From contig CALUHI010000002.1 of NCBI GenBank assembly GCA_944320405.1, positions 52,655 to 116,654 on the forward strand: 64,000 nucleotides of DNA, written 5' to 3'. The stretch comes from an uncultured Eggerthellaceae bacterium (lineage in GTDB: Bacteria; Actinomycetota; Coriobacteriia; Coriobacteriales; Eggerthellaceae). A program made the position numbers and the translations under genes. Shown here one piece after another: positions 1-7,603 of this stretch; the first letter of the stretch is position 1, and each line of letters opens with the position of its first letter. The notes under the pieces are model-generated. The model was not told the origin of the DNA, searched no databases, and saw nothing but the letters and a program-made list of their open reading frames with translations.

Positions 1-840
1 GCCCACGTACAGCATGCCAATGATGCAGAACGCGATAAGCACCACAATGGGAATGATCATGTCGAACAGGTGCGCGCGCGAATTCTCGACTTCTTTGTCG
101 TTGCCCAGCGAGCCAAGCTCGCCTTCGCGGATGGCGGCCAGCTCGGATTTGGCCATGGGGCCGTAGTCGAACCCAATAATCGTGATGGCAAGAACGAACA
201 CCAGCGTGAGCAGGGAATAGAAATTGAACGGAATAGCGCTGATGAACAGCTGGATGCCATCGACGCCCAGGTCGCCCGCAACGCCGGAAACCGCTGCCGC
301 CCACGACGACACGGGCGCGATCATGCAGACGGGTGCCGCCGTGGCATCGATGAGGTAGGACAGCTTCGCGCGCGAAAGACGCTTGGCGTCGGTTACCGGA
401 CGCATGACAGAACCGACGGTGAGGCAGTTGAAGTAGTCGTCAACAAAGATGAGCACGCCCATCACGAACGTTGCCAACTGCGAGCCCAGACGGCTCTTCA
501 CGTGGCGCGCTGCCCAACGGCCAAACGCCGCAGACGCACCGCTGGAATTGACGAGCGCCACGAACACGCCCAGCATCACCAGGAACACGAAGATGCCCGC
601 GTTCTCCGAGAGCGCCGGCACCAGACCGGTGGTCAGCGCGTCTTCCTCGGTGCCTCCCGGAGGAACGAACGATCCGCTGATGATGGTGTTCACCGTCTCG
701 ACGGGGTCGAACCCCGCCAAAAGCAGCGCACCCACGACGATGCCGATGAACAGCGAGCTGTAGGTTTCTTTGGTGATGAGCGCGAGCACGATGGCCACGA
801 TCGGCGGCACCAGCGCCCAGAATGTGTTGATGAACTCCAT
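1..840 (-). CDS. lysW: NhaC-superfamily carrier, probable lysine importer LysW (3' end outside window)
   Basis: An ATG at 840 opens a frame that runs without a stop to the window edge (280 codons), so the C-terminal part is missing. The product starts MEFINTFWALVPPIVAIVL and is strongly hydrophobic, with the NhaC-family signature VDDYFNCLTVGSVMRP followed by TDAKRLSRAKLSYLID and APVSSWAA. NhaC proteins are Na+-coupled carriers. A lysine riboswitch lies directly upstream, and lysine-riboswitch-linked NhaC proteins are known as the predicted lysine transporter LysW, so lysine uptake is a better guess than Na+/H+ exchange. The ribosome site GAAGGGGAAG lies 6 nt before the ATG. Family is certain; substrate is inferred from the riboswitch. 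Confidence 0.9.
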   Translation of the reverse strand, partial: MEFINTFWALVPPIVAIVLALITKETYSSLFIGIVVGALLLAGFDPVETVNTIISGSFVPPGGTEEDALTTGLVPALSENAGIFVFLVMLGVFVALVNSSGASAAFGRWAARHVKSRLGSQLATFVMGVLIFVDDYFNCLTVGSVMRPVTDAKRLSRAKLSYLIDATAAPVCMIAPVSSWAAAVSGVAGDLGVDGIQLFISAIPFNFYSLLTLVFVLAITIIGFDYGPMAKSELAAIREGELGSLGNDKEVENSRAHLFDMIIPIVVLIAFCIIGMLYVG

Positions 841-847
841 TGCGGCT

Positions 848-895
848 TCCCCTTCACCCCGGAACTGCTGCCCATGGCGCCGGCCAGGAAGGGGA
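848..895 (-). promoter_or_regulatory. Probable Shine-Dalgarno sequestering hairpin of the lysine riboswitch
   Basis: On the minus strand TCCCCTTC (888-895) lies just after the aptamer and can pair perfectly with GAAGGGGA (848-855), which is the ribosome binding site of the carrier gene. There is no U-tract, so the expression platform looks translational rather than a terminator. The pairing is read from sequence; the switching mechanism is inferred. Confidence 0.6.
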
Positions 896-910
896 TCCTC
901 GCCTGCAACC

Positions 911-1070
911 ATGGCAGCTCTCCGCTTTCGCGACAGTGCACCGGATGTTCTCCAGAGCCCCAGGCCACATGTCGGCGGGAACCGACACGCGCCTTCGGCG
1001 GATTCCCCTTTCAGCCCGGCGCTTCCCGGCGCCTGAGCGGGCTTACTGATGAAAACCGCGCCTCTGCCAT
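911..1070 (-). ncRNA. Lysine riboswitch (L box)
   Basis: Read on the minus strand, the segment carries the ordered conserved blocks of the lysine aptamer: AGAGGCGC after the P1 strand, an AGTA turn, GGGCTGAAAGGGGAA followed by CGCCGAAGG, a TGGCC/GGGGCT block, ACTGTC, and the closing GCGAAAGCGGAGAGC. P1 forms between ATGGCAG (1064-1070) and CTGCCAT (911-917). The same blocks occur in the Bacillus lysC leader. It sits 71 bp upstream of the carrier start, so lysine should switch expression of that gene. Confidence 0.95.
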
Positions 1071-1493
1071 TGTTTCAGTGAGGACACCATAAAAGCTTTT
1101 CGAAGAAAGGGAAAGACTTTCGCGGTCAATCGTGCGGAAGTTTCCGCGAACGTCGGCTTTTGCATTTGCCGACGAGCAAAGAGCCCGGTGATTTCGTCCT
1201 GGATCCTTTTCAGAAACAGCCCTTTGCGTATTGATTTCGATGTGCTCCACTTTCACTCAAATTATAATCTGACACCAATGTCATTGCGCCATCCTAATAT
1301 TCGTGCAAATATGAATAGCAAAGATCCCCATCAAAGCGCCAACTTAAAGGCGGTAATGTTTTTGCGCGCTTAATCCAGCCGTGCCATTCACTACCGGAGC
1401 TTTTGACGTGTGCTTTCAAACTTTAATCACCGATATTTGGAGTTGTGCGCGTCATGAAAGACGAATACCACCGCTTTGAGAAAGCGAGCACTT

Positions 1494-2291
1494 ATGGAAG
1501 ACAGGCTCTTTGAACGGGATTGGCAATTTTTGCTAGATACGGTCTATCGCGTTAACTCAATAAAAGACGTCGATCTATTCGAAAAAGAAGCCTTGGAGTG
1601 CCTGATGGTTCTTATGCCCTGCACTCAGGGCACCTTTTTCATCCCCGCAGAGGAAGATGATCGAATCGTATACAAACGCCCTTGCGTTGTGGGTGAAAAA
1701 GCGCTGTTCATGGATGAGTTTTGCACGGGAGCTTACGAGAGAGATCCTTATTTTTTCGGCTTTGGGCGATTCCCGGAGACGAGAACATTTCGCGATTCGG
1801 ATTTTCTTCCCGAGGAATACCGGATGAACACCCCTTTGTACAAAGAAATATACGAACCCCAAGGAATTCATTATGCATTGCGCTCATATCTCGTACATAA
1901 CCAAAAGATAGTTGGCAACATATCGCTTTTCAACTCCAAAGATTCCGGCGATTTTTCCGATAAAAGCGTCTTGCTATTGAGCCAACTCGCTCCGCATTTT
2001 GCTTTAAAGTTGGGAGATCTTTTGGAGACGGAGAGAGCCGCCGCTCGCCAGGCAAAAAATATCGGAGCTTTTTTTGATCTCGTGCATAGGCAATGGCATC
2101 TAACTCCACGAGAGTGGGAGATCGCATCAAGCCTATTCACTGGAGAGAGCGATCAAGAGATTGCAAATCGACTATGCATCTCGCTTTCGACACTCAAGAA
2201 GCACATATACAACATCTACAAAAAAATCGATGTCAATAATCGAACTCAACTCTACGCATCCATTAACTCTCTCCTAGAGAAAACAATCTAG
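1494..2291 (+). CDS. LuxR-family transcriptional regulator with N-terminal sensor-like domain
   Basis: A 265-residue protein from the ATG at 1494, which has GAGAAAG about 9 nt upstream; a TTG at 1476 is in frame but has no ribosome site. The C-terminal ~60 residues are a LuxR/FixJ helix-turn-helix (HLTPREWEIASSLFTGESDQ then IANRLCISLSTLKKHIYNIY). The N-terminal ~190 residues look like a GAF-type small-molecule or redox sensor domain, with no transmembrane segment and no receiver Asp. It is AT-richer than the genes left and right of the 1.2-6.1 kb island and faces the leftward permease/nitrilase/exporter genes, so it is the obvious candidate regulator for them. The ligand is unknown. Confidence 0.85.
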   Translation: MEDRLFERDWQFLLDTVYRVNSIKDVDLFEKEALECLMVLMPCTQGTFFIPAEEDDRIVYKRPCVVGEKALFMDEFCTGAYERDPYFFGFGRFPETRTFRDSDFLPEEYRMNTPLYKEIYEPQGIHYALRSYLVHNQKIVGNISLFNSKDSGDFSDKSVLLLSQLAPHFALKLGDLLETERAAARQAKNIGAFFDLVHRQWHLTPREWEIASSLFTGESDQEIANRLCISLSTLKKHIYNIYKKIDVNNRTQLYASINSLLEKTI

Positions 2292-2301
2292 TTTTGTCAA
2301 A

Positions 2302-2346
2302 TTGGAGGTGCCGGAGCACTATTGTGTAATGCAGCGGCACCTCCAA
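2302..2346. terminator. Hairpin between convergent genes
   Basis: A perfect 12-bp inverted repeat (TTGGAGGTGCCG at 2302-2313, complement at 2335-2346) with a 21-nt loop sits between the convergent stops of the LuxR gene (2291) and the EamA gene (2395). T-rich tracts are weak on both sides, so it may terminate poorly or act as a 3' stabiliser. Confidence 0.5.
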
Positions 2347-2394
2347 CAGAATTCTATTAACAGGAAAAGAGTGGCGGGCGTCCTTTTCTGCTCG

Positions 2395-3363
2395 TCACAG
2401 CGATTCTGCATCGCAATGATCAAACTCCTCACCTCTGCAGCTAGCTGGACTCTCATCGATCGAACGTTCCGTTTTCAACGAAGGCAACTCAGACAAAACA
2501 ATGGCTAAAAGAATAACTACGACGCCGAGAGCAACCAAAGGAGTTACCGATTCTCCCAATATAACAGCACCGGAAACCACCGCCATTGGTAGCTCGGCGG
2601 AGGTAAGAATGGCGACAATACCTCCCGGCAGTCTCACTGCCGAGATTGCAAGACACACACACGGGAGAACACTCATCACCAGGCCCATGGCGACACCTCC
2701 CGGAATGAGCGAAACCACATCGCAGGCACCAATATAGAAATCGGGAGCGATGGCTGAAGCCATAATCAGACCAGCCAACACCATAAAAAACGTTCTCGTC
2801 ACTGGCGGCTGGTCTGTCACAACTTTGCCATTCAAGAAAATAAACAGACCATACACAACAGCGCATGCGACAGCATATATCAAGCCAACCGGATCTAGCA
2901 CAAGACCGCCGCCAAGCATTTCATCAGCAACCCCACTCGCCAAAATCGAACCCGCAATGATCATAACGGCGGAAAGAACCACCCATACGCTCGGCTTTTT
3001 TCTGTCTACAATGCTTGATATCAGAACAACAATCCACACATACTGAAATTGAATAGCAACCGCTGATCCCACCGTCATAAGATCGATCGCGTAATAATAG
3101 AAATACGACGAAGATACCGACATTGCGCCAACCAGCATCAATTTTATGGCATCTAGTACGCGCATATGAGGGCGATATTTTATTAAAACAAGGGCACCCA
3201 TGACGAGCGTAGCCGCCAAAAACTGACCAACAACAATATGGTTCAGATCAAAACCCTGAGATTTCACAATCTGGCTAACCGTACCACCTATGCCGTACGC
3301 GCAGCCCGCCACCAGCGCCGCGGCTATACCTACAACGCTTGCCTTCGCCTTACCTGCAGCCAT
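2395..3363 (-). CDS. EamA/DMT-family transporter
   Basis: A 322-residue protein with about ten hydrophobic segments in two similar halves, the layout of drug/metabolite exporters of the EamA family (RhaT/YdcZ type). It begins MAAGKAKASVVGIAAALVAG and contains the family-like VGSAVAIQFQYVWIVVL and SAELPMAVVSGAVILGE stretches near the end of each half. The start has AGAGGTGA about 8 nt upstream. It lies downstream of the nitrilase gene on the same strand but after an intrinsic terminator, so it may be transcribed by read-through or from its own unseen promoter. Base composition is low-GC like its neighbours. A metabolite exporter is likely; the substrate is unknown. Confidence 0.85.
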   Translation of the reverse strand: MAAGKAKASVVGIAAALVAGCAYGIGGTVSQIVKSQGFDLNHIVVGQFLAATLVMGALVLIKYRPHMRVLDAIKLMLVGAMSVSSSYFYYYAIDLMTVGSAVAIQFQYVWIVVLISSIVDRKKPSVWVVLSAVMIIAGSILASGVADEMLGGGLVLDPVGLIYAVACAVVYGLFIFLNGKVVTDQPPVTRTFFMVLAGLIMASAIAPDFYIGACDVVSLIPGGVAMGLVMSVLPCVCLAISAVRLPGGIVAILTSAELPMAVVSGAVILGESVTPLVALGVVVILLAIVLSELPSLKTERSIDESPASCRGEEFDHCDAESL

Positions 3364-3432
3364 CTACACTTTCACCTCTAGACTTCCATGTGCGCAACTA
3401 TCGATTCGACAATCTCCAGTGGCTTTATTTCG

Positions 3433-3466
3433 AGAAAAAGCCCCGCCTGCGAGGGACAGGCGAGGC
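3433..3466 (-). terminator. Intrinsic terminator after the nitrilase gene
   Basis: On the minus strand GCCTCGCCTG pairs over 10 bp (one G-U) with CAGGCGGGGC around a 7-nt loop and is followed at once by TTTTTCTC. It lies 117 bp after the nitrilase stop and before the EamA start. Confidence 0.85.
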
Positions 3467-3582
3467 AGGTCAATCGCATTGCCGAAAACGCCACATAATG
3501 GAGGGACAGCAGCGCTTATCGAGCAATGAGCGTCATCTGCAAAAGATCGAAAGAGCTATCACTTCTTCCTTTGCAAAGAAAG

Positions 3583-4491
3583 CTAATCCGTGGCAATCAC
3601 GCCGCCGTGGATAGGGTTATAGGGGGTAAATTTAGTAATTTCGCCATAAGTTCCAGGCTTACGATCGCGAAGGAGATCTGAACCGCCCATCGAGACAACG
3701 CGAGCACGCTTGATTTCTTCTTCGAGGTCGAATTCAGCAACTGCCATGCCTTCTTCGAACCCGGTAGTTGCAAAGACCTGCCCAGGATTCGGACCAACGA
3801 TTTGGCTGTGCCCTTCCATGTACATTCCTGAATGGTTTGAATCAACAAACACGACCATGTTCTCCCATGCTCGCGAACGGGCAAAAGTCACATGTGCGTA
3901 ATGATCCGGATCGTCTTCGGTGCCCGAGATATTAGGCCAGCAAATGGGATTCAGAATGATCTGAGCGCCCTTAAGGGCCAAGCTTCGAGCAACCTCGGGG
4001 AAACACTTGTCGAAGCAAATCTCCAGACCAATTTTGCCAATCTCGGTATCGAACACCGGATAATCACCCAAACCAGGGTAATGAACTAAACGCTCGCAAA
4101 GCGGCAAATGAACTTTGCGGTATTTTCCGATGTAACCCTCCGGTCCAACCAGAACAGACGTGTTGTACGTTGCATCAAAGCGGTCGGGATCCTGCTCAGC
4201 CATGCTCCAATTGATGTAAATGTGATGCTTCTTGGCCGCCTCGATGAGAGCCTGAACCGATTCGCCCTCGGGAATAAGCTGGGCGTTTTTCATAAACGTA
4301 AGCTTATCATCCGGCTTGAATTGCTGCATACCGACGGTACCAACTCCCGTCAAGACCTCTTCCGGAAGAACCACGAGGTCGCACCCTTGAGCTGCAGCTT
4401 TTTCCACATAAGCGATCATACGCTCAAGATTCTGCTGTACATCGTAAGGGTCACAACCCATGCACACCGTTGCAATCTTCACTTTTGACAT
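3583..4491 (-). CDS. Nitrilase-superfamily carbon-nitrogen hydrolase
   Basis: A 302-residue protein of usual family length. The Glu-Lys-Cys catalytic triad is visible: Glu44 in VVLPEEVL, Lys126 in GKYRKVHLP and Cys159 in GLEICFDKCFPE. The enzymes hydrolyse nitriles, amides or carbamoyl groups in the cytoplasm; the HLPLCER and DHYAHVTFARSRAWEN stretches suit an amidase branch but do not fix a substrate. The start has AAGGAG 6 nt upstream. It follows an unrecognised polytopic membrane protein by 84 bp on the same strand, suggesting import of a nitrogen compound followed by hydrolysis, with the next gene a metabolite exporter. Family certain, substrate unknown. Confidence 0.9.
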   Translation of the reverse strand: MSKVKIATVCMGCDPYDVQQNLERMIAYVEKAAAQGCDLVVLPEEVLTGVGTVGMQQFKPDDKLTFMKNAQLIPEGESVQALIEAAKKHHIYINWSMAEQDPDRFDATYNTSVLVGPEGYIGKYRKVHLPLCERLVHYPGLGDYPVFDTEIGKIGLEICFDKCFPEVARSLALKGAQIILNPICWPNISGTEDDPDHYAHVTFARSRAWENMVVFVDSNHSGMYMEGHSQIVGPNPGQVFATTGFEEGMAVAEFDLEEEIKRARVVSMGGSDLLRDRKPGTYGEITKFTPYNPIHGGVIATD

Positions 4492-4575
4492 GTTGACTCC
4501 TTTATCGTTATGTTGAGATCATCTAAAGCTGGAAAGCCCATCAGGCGAAGTGCGCACAACAGACATAGCCTCCAA

Positions 4576-5841
4576 TTAGAAGAACAGGCCTGTTGCTATC
4601 AGACCGCTAGTTGCCAAGAAGCAAACCAGCACAGTTACACCGATGGACGGAGCGTTCACCAAAACGGCTAGAACTGCCCCTTCGTAGCGCTTGGAGAGGC
4701 GCGGGCCCAGCCAGCCAGAACAGGCCGCACAAATCTGCGGAGCAATAAAGGCCATGAATACTGCAGCTATCAGGATCAAAGGCAGACTGCTGCAAGCCTG
4801 AGGAGTGCCGTTCATGCCGTAGTACAAGAACGTAAGCAAGAAGGCAGACACGACGCAGAATGTGTTATAGAAACCTGCAGCCTTATACTTCGGGTAATAA
4901 ACGAACAGGGCCAAGCTGCCGGCAAGCAGGGATCCAAAGACCATGCCCGGCATAACTCCAGCGGAGGCATACACCACACTCCAAGGATTCAGCCACCAGG
5001 ACAGCACGAGCGCAGCGATCGTCGCCACACCGATCCACTCGTTGCCGAAAAACATGATCTCTGTCCAGTCGGCCATAGTTCGACGGAACAGCCATCCGCT
5101 TGTTGCGCGCGGAGCGCAATCAGTTTGAACATAGGGGGTCTGTTGACGAGTCTCAGGCTCCTTGATGTACTTCTTAACCCAAGGGCAAAGCCTGAAAATC
5201 TCGACGCATATGATGCCGCCGACCATAACAACCACCGTGGTGAACAGAACCAGAGGCGGAATATGAAGCTGAGCTGCAAGGTTAAAGCAAACTTCCTCGA
5301 GTGGATACTGAAGCAACCCGCAAATAACACCTGCAGTAAGCCACACTTTCCAGTTGTTTCCGTACGTCAAAGTGATACCAGCGGGAATCGCACAGCAGAC
5401 GATAAATACCGCGAGATAAGTAACCCCGGCCTCAACATCGAAACGGAAGCCCCATACTAAGTTCGCCACAATCAAGCCGACGAAGCCCGCAGCAATCATG
5501 CCCAAATATCCACCACCAGGGCCTGCCGGGGGGTACATCTTAATTCCCTTTTTGTCTTTATTTTTCCGCAAATACCAGTGGACGATAAAGCCTGAGCCGA
5601 TCATGACGACACCGGCAAGCCAGCACATCAGTCCATGGCACTCCGTCCAGTTTGCCAAGATGTACAGCAGCATACCCAAGGGCGTATCGTGATCACCGGC
5701 GAGCCAAATCTCGTATCCCGGAATGTACTGCGACGCCCTCGCCCACAGCGATGGCTCAATTTGCCACATTGCCATCATTGCAACGATGCTTATCGCCCAA
5801 ATGACGGCAAGTGCAGGGAGCATCTTAAGCCTATCCTTCAT
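4576..5841 (-). CDS. Polytopic membrane protein of unrecognised family, possible transporter
   Basis: A 421-residue protein with about ten predicted membrane spans. The ATG at 5841 has a strong GAGGAGGG ribosome site. Visible features are a first span (MLPALAVIWAISIVAMMAM), a WTECHGLMCW segment, a cytoplasmic PPAGPGGGYLGM loop, and a soluble loop around residues 225-255 (KEPETRQQTPYVQTDC). I do not recognise the family. It is the first gene of a leftward set followed by the nitrilase, and the two are probably co-transcribed, so it is a candidate carrier for the nitrilase substrate. Composition is AT-rich compared with the flanking genome, which suggests acquisition with its neighbours. Confidence 0.7.
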   Translation of the reverse strand: MKDRLKMLPALAVIWAISIVAMMAMWQIEPSLWARASQYIPGYEIWLAGDHDTPLGMLLYILANWTECHGLMCWLAGVVMIGSGFIVHWYLRKNKDKKGIKMYPPAGPGGGYLGMIAAGFVGLIVANLVWGFRFDVEAGVTYLAVFIVCCAIPAGITLTYGNNWKVWLTAGVICGLLQYPLEEVCFNLAAQLHIPPLVLFTTVVVMVGGIICVEIFRLCPWVKKYIKEPETRQQTPYVQTDCAPRATSGWLFRRTMADWTEIMFFGNEWIGVATIAALVLSWWLNPWSVVYASAGVMPGMVFGSLLAGSLALFVYYPKYKAAGFYNTFCVVSAFLLTFLYYGMNGTPQACSSLPLILIAAVFMAFIAPQICAACSGWLGPRLSKRYEGAVLAVLVNAPSIGVTVLVCFLATSGLIATGLFF

Positions 5842-6140
5842 GCTATTTTTCCCTCCTCAATCCTCGTTGTTGCAAGTGATCAGACCTTTAGACCCCCATC
5901 AAAAGGCCTGGTCAAAAGGTATTGAGGAAGGAGTTCCTCTTTCAATTCAACTGTAGATGCGTTTTTTTGAGCACAGGTGCGCCTAGGTGATGCCAAATGG
6001 CGGTCTTATTACTAATTTGGCTGATTTAATAGAATTAAAAGAGTAGATTTATACTTCTATTGGTTTAATGTGCTGCCTAGTTCAGAAACCGTAATCACAG
6101 AGCAATGCACGTTCGTCGCAAAAGGAACACCGGAAGTCTA
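5842..6140. other. AT-rich divergent intergenic region
   Basis: This 299-bp spacer separates the leftward permease from the rightward acetyltransferase. It is rich in A+T (6000-6070 especially) and is the natural place for the promoter of the permease-nitrilase operon and for binding of the LuxR-type regulator. I see no gene and no convincing consensus promoter. Confidence 0.5.
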
Positions 6141-6830
6141 ATGGAATTCCCCGGACTAATCACTATCGACCCCGACCAAACCGACCTCGTTGATGCCGCA
6201 GCGCGCATCATCGGCGTAAGCTTTTTGGAAGAAGGTTGGACGAGCACCTACCTTGCCGCACTCGGTGGCGATGAGGCGCTCGCCCGCAAGCGGGAAGTCT
6301 CACGTGCAATGATCCGCGAGGAAGTCGTCGAGAGCGCGCCCTATGGCTGCGCTTTCATCTTGCCCGATCAGGCGGGTGCCGCGATGGGCCTCCTCGGAAG
6401 CGAGATAGCGGCAGCGGGCACCACCTGGCCCGCCATCGAAGACGAAGCGCATGCGCGCGTGATTCAGATACTCACGTCGGATGAGCAAGCGAAGCTTGAT
6501 GCACGCGCCACGCAGATGGAACCCATTTCGTACTTCGGCTGGGGCAGCGAAGAGGCCGCCGACATGGGCTATGGCGACTATATCTACTTTGCCGCATGGG
6601 CGGTGGACGCCAGCAAGCGCGGGTCGGGAGCGTTCCGCCGTCTGACCTCGCCGTTTTTTGACTATGCCGATCAGCAGGGCATCCCGGTATTTCTGGAGTG
6701 CTACGCCGATCGTCTGGTAAGCCTGTACGAGCACGTGGGCTTCGAGGTGTTCCGCGTGTTCGAAGACCCGGCGTTCGATGTGAAGCAGGTCTGCATGGTG
6801 CGCCATCCGAAAGGCGGCAAAGCGAGCTAG
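6141..6830 (+). CDS. GNAT-type N-acetyltransferase
   Basis: A 229-residue protein from the ATG at 6141, chosen because CGGAAG lies 6 nt upstream; an ATG at 6105 is in frame but has no ribosome site. The C-terminal half reads like the acetyl-CoA-binding core of GNAT enzymes: IYFAAWAVDASKRGSGAFRR supplies the beta-4 strand and a degenerate Q/RxxGxG loop, and the following FLECYADRLVSLYEHVGFEV is the typical last helix and strand. Acceptor substrate unknown. It is monocistronic and ends at a strong terminator. Confidence 0.75.
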   Translation: MEFPGLITIDPDQTDLVDAAARIIGVSFLEEGWTSTYLAALGGDEALARKREVSRAMIREEVVESAPYGCAFILPDQAGAAMGLLGSEIAAAGTTWPAIEDEAHARVIQILTSDEQAKLDARATQMEPISYFGWGSEEAADMGYGDYIYFAAWAVDASKRGSGAFRRLTSPFFDYADQQGIPVFLECYADRLVSLYEHVGFEVFRVFEDPAFDVKQVCMVRHPKGGKAS

Positions 6831-6864
6831 GCCAACCGCCAAAGCCAATCAGCCACCAAACGCG

Positions 6865-6912
6865 AAGCGCCTGCCTTTCCCGGAAAGCCGGGGGAGGCAG
6901 GCGCTTTTCTTT
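6865..6912 (+). terminator. Intrinsic terminator after the acetyltransferase
   Basis: AAGCGCCTGCCT (6865-6876) pairs perfectly with AGGCAGGCGCTT (6895-6906), with a further CCCGG/CCGGG inner stem, followed by TTTTCTTTG. The NifX-like gene converges from the right, so it may serve both. Confidence 0.9.
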
Positions 6913-6937
6913 GTGCCCATGGGCGCTTGGCGACGCC

Positions 6938-7312
6938 TTAGTGGTGGCAAGCCTCGTTCGCGGTCATGTGCGGCAGCTTGCCCTCGGCGGCGAGCTTGGC
7001 GACGTCACCCACGTTGGGGGTCACGTTGTCGAACAGCACGTCGATGCCCGCGTTGGCGAAGCCCATCATCGGGCGCATGCCCATGCCGGCAGCCACGATG
7101 GCGTCGGCGCCCGCATCGGACAGCAAGCCCACCGGGCGCAGGCAGCCGCCTTCCTCGTGCGGCGGGTTCTGAATGATGCTCACCTCGCCGATCTCACCAT
7201 CGACGATGTCGATCAGCGTGAAGCAGTCGCAGTGACCGAAGTGGCCAGAACGCTCGGACTGCAGGCCGCCCTCGCCCATGGTGGGCACGGCCAATTTCAT
7301 CGTTTCTGCCAT
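6938..7312 (-). CDS. NifX/NifB-type dinitrogenase iron-molybdenum cofactor family protein
   Basis: A 124-residue protein of the small NifX/MTH1175-like family (MKLAVPTMGEGGLQSERSGH, DCFTLIDI, IVAAGMGMRPMMGFANAGI). These proteins bind Fe-S or Fe-Mo cluster precursors; in non-nitrogen-fixing anaerobes the role is uncertain but likely metal or cluster handling. The C-terminus ends NEACHH and Cys32/Cys60-like residues could contribute ligands. No nif structural genes are seen in the window. It is transcribed from a near-consensus promoter with an overlapping operator at 7385-7420. Confidence 0.85.
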   Translation of the reverse strand: MAETMKLAVPTMGEGGLQSERSGHFGHCDCFTLIDIVDGEIGEVSIIQNPPHEEGGCLRPVGLLSDAGADAIVAAGMGMRPMMGFANAGIDVLFDNVTPNVGDVAKLAAEGKLPHMTANEACHH

Positions 7313-7384
7313 GATTCCTCGCTTTCCGCGCCGCGCGAACGGCGCTTCCGGTGCGGGCCGCTTGCCCGCTATATGTCGGTAACA

Positions 7385-7420
7385 TCTATACTCCCTTGGC
7401 TATGTGTTGTCAACACATAG
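7385..7420 (-). promoter_or_regulatory. Consensus promoter with overlapping 21-bp palindromic operator for the NifX-like gene
   Basis: On the minus strand TTGACA (7408-7413), a 17-bp spacer and TATAGA (7385-7390) form a near-perfect housekeeping promoter. The -35 box is inside a perfect palindrome with 10-bp arms (CTATGTGTTG around a central base, 7400-7420). A repressor bound there would block RNA polymerase. Confidence 0.8.
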
Positions 7421-7518
7421 CCGCACGAACGGCTTGGCTTCTGGCAAGGAAAAGGGGCAAGAAAAGAGAGAGGGATGGGGATGGGCCCGACCCCCTTTTC
7501 TCACCCCCAGCCCACGGA

Positions 7519-7563
7519 CACGCCGATGGGAAAAAGTGACTGTCCCTTTTTCTCATCGGCGTG
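7519..7563. repeat. Palindromic repeat, GTCCCTTTTTCTC family
   Basis: Arms 7519-7536 and 7546-7563 are 18 nt each and pair fully with one G-T. The right part contains GTCCCTTTTTCTC, which also occurs twice at 9754-9780. It lies between the divergent NifX-like and HAD phosphatase genes. It is probably one copy of a genome-wide dispersed palindrome. Confidence 0.75.
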
Positions 7564-7603
7564 GGACAATGAGGGGCGCAACCTTCCGAGATTGGAGCCT
7601 CGC

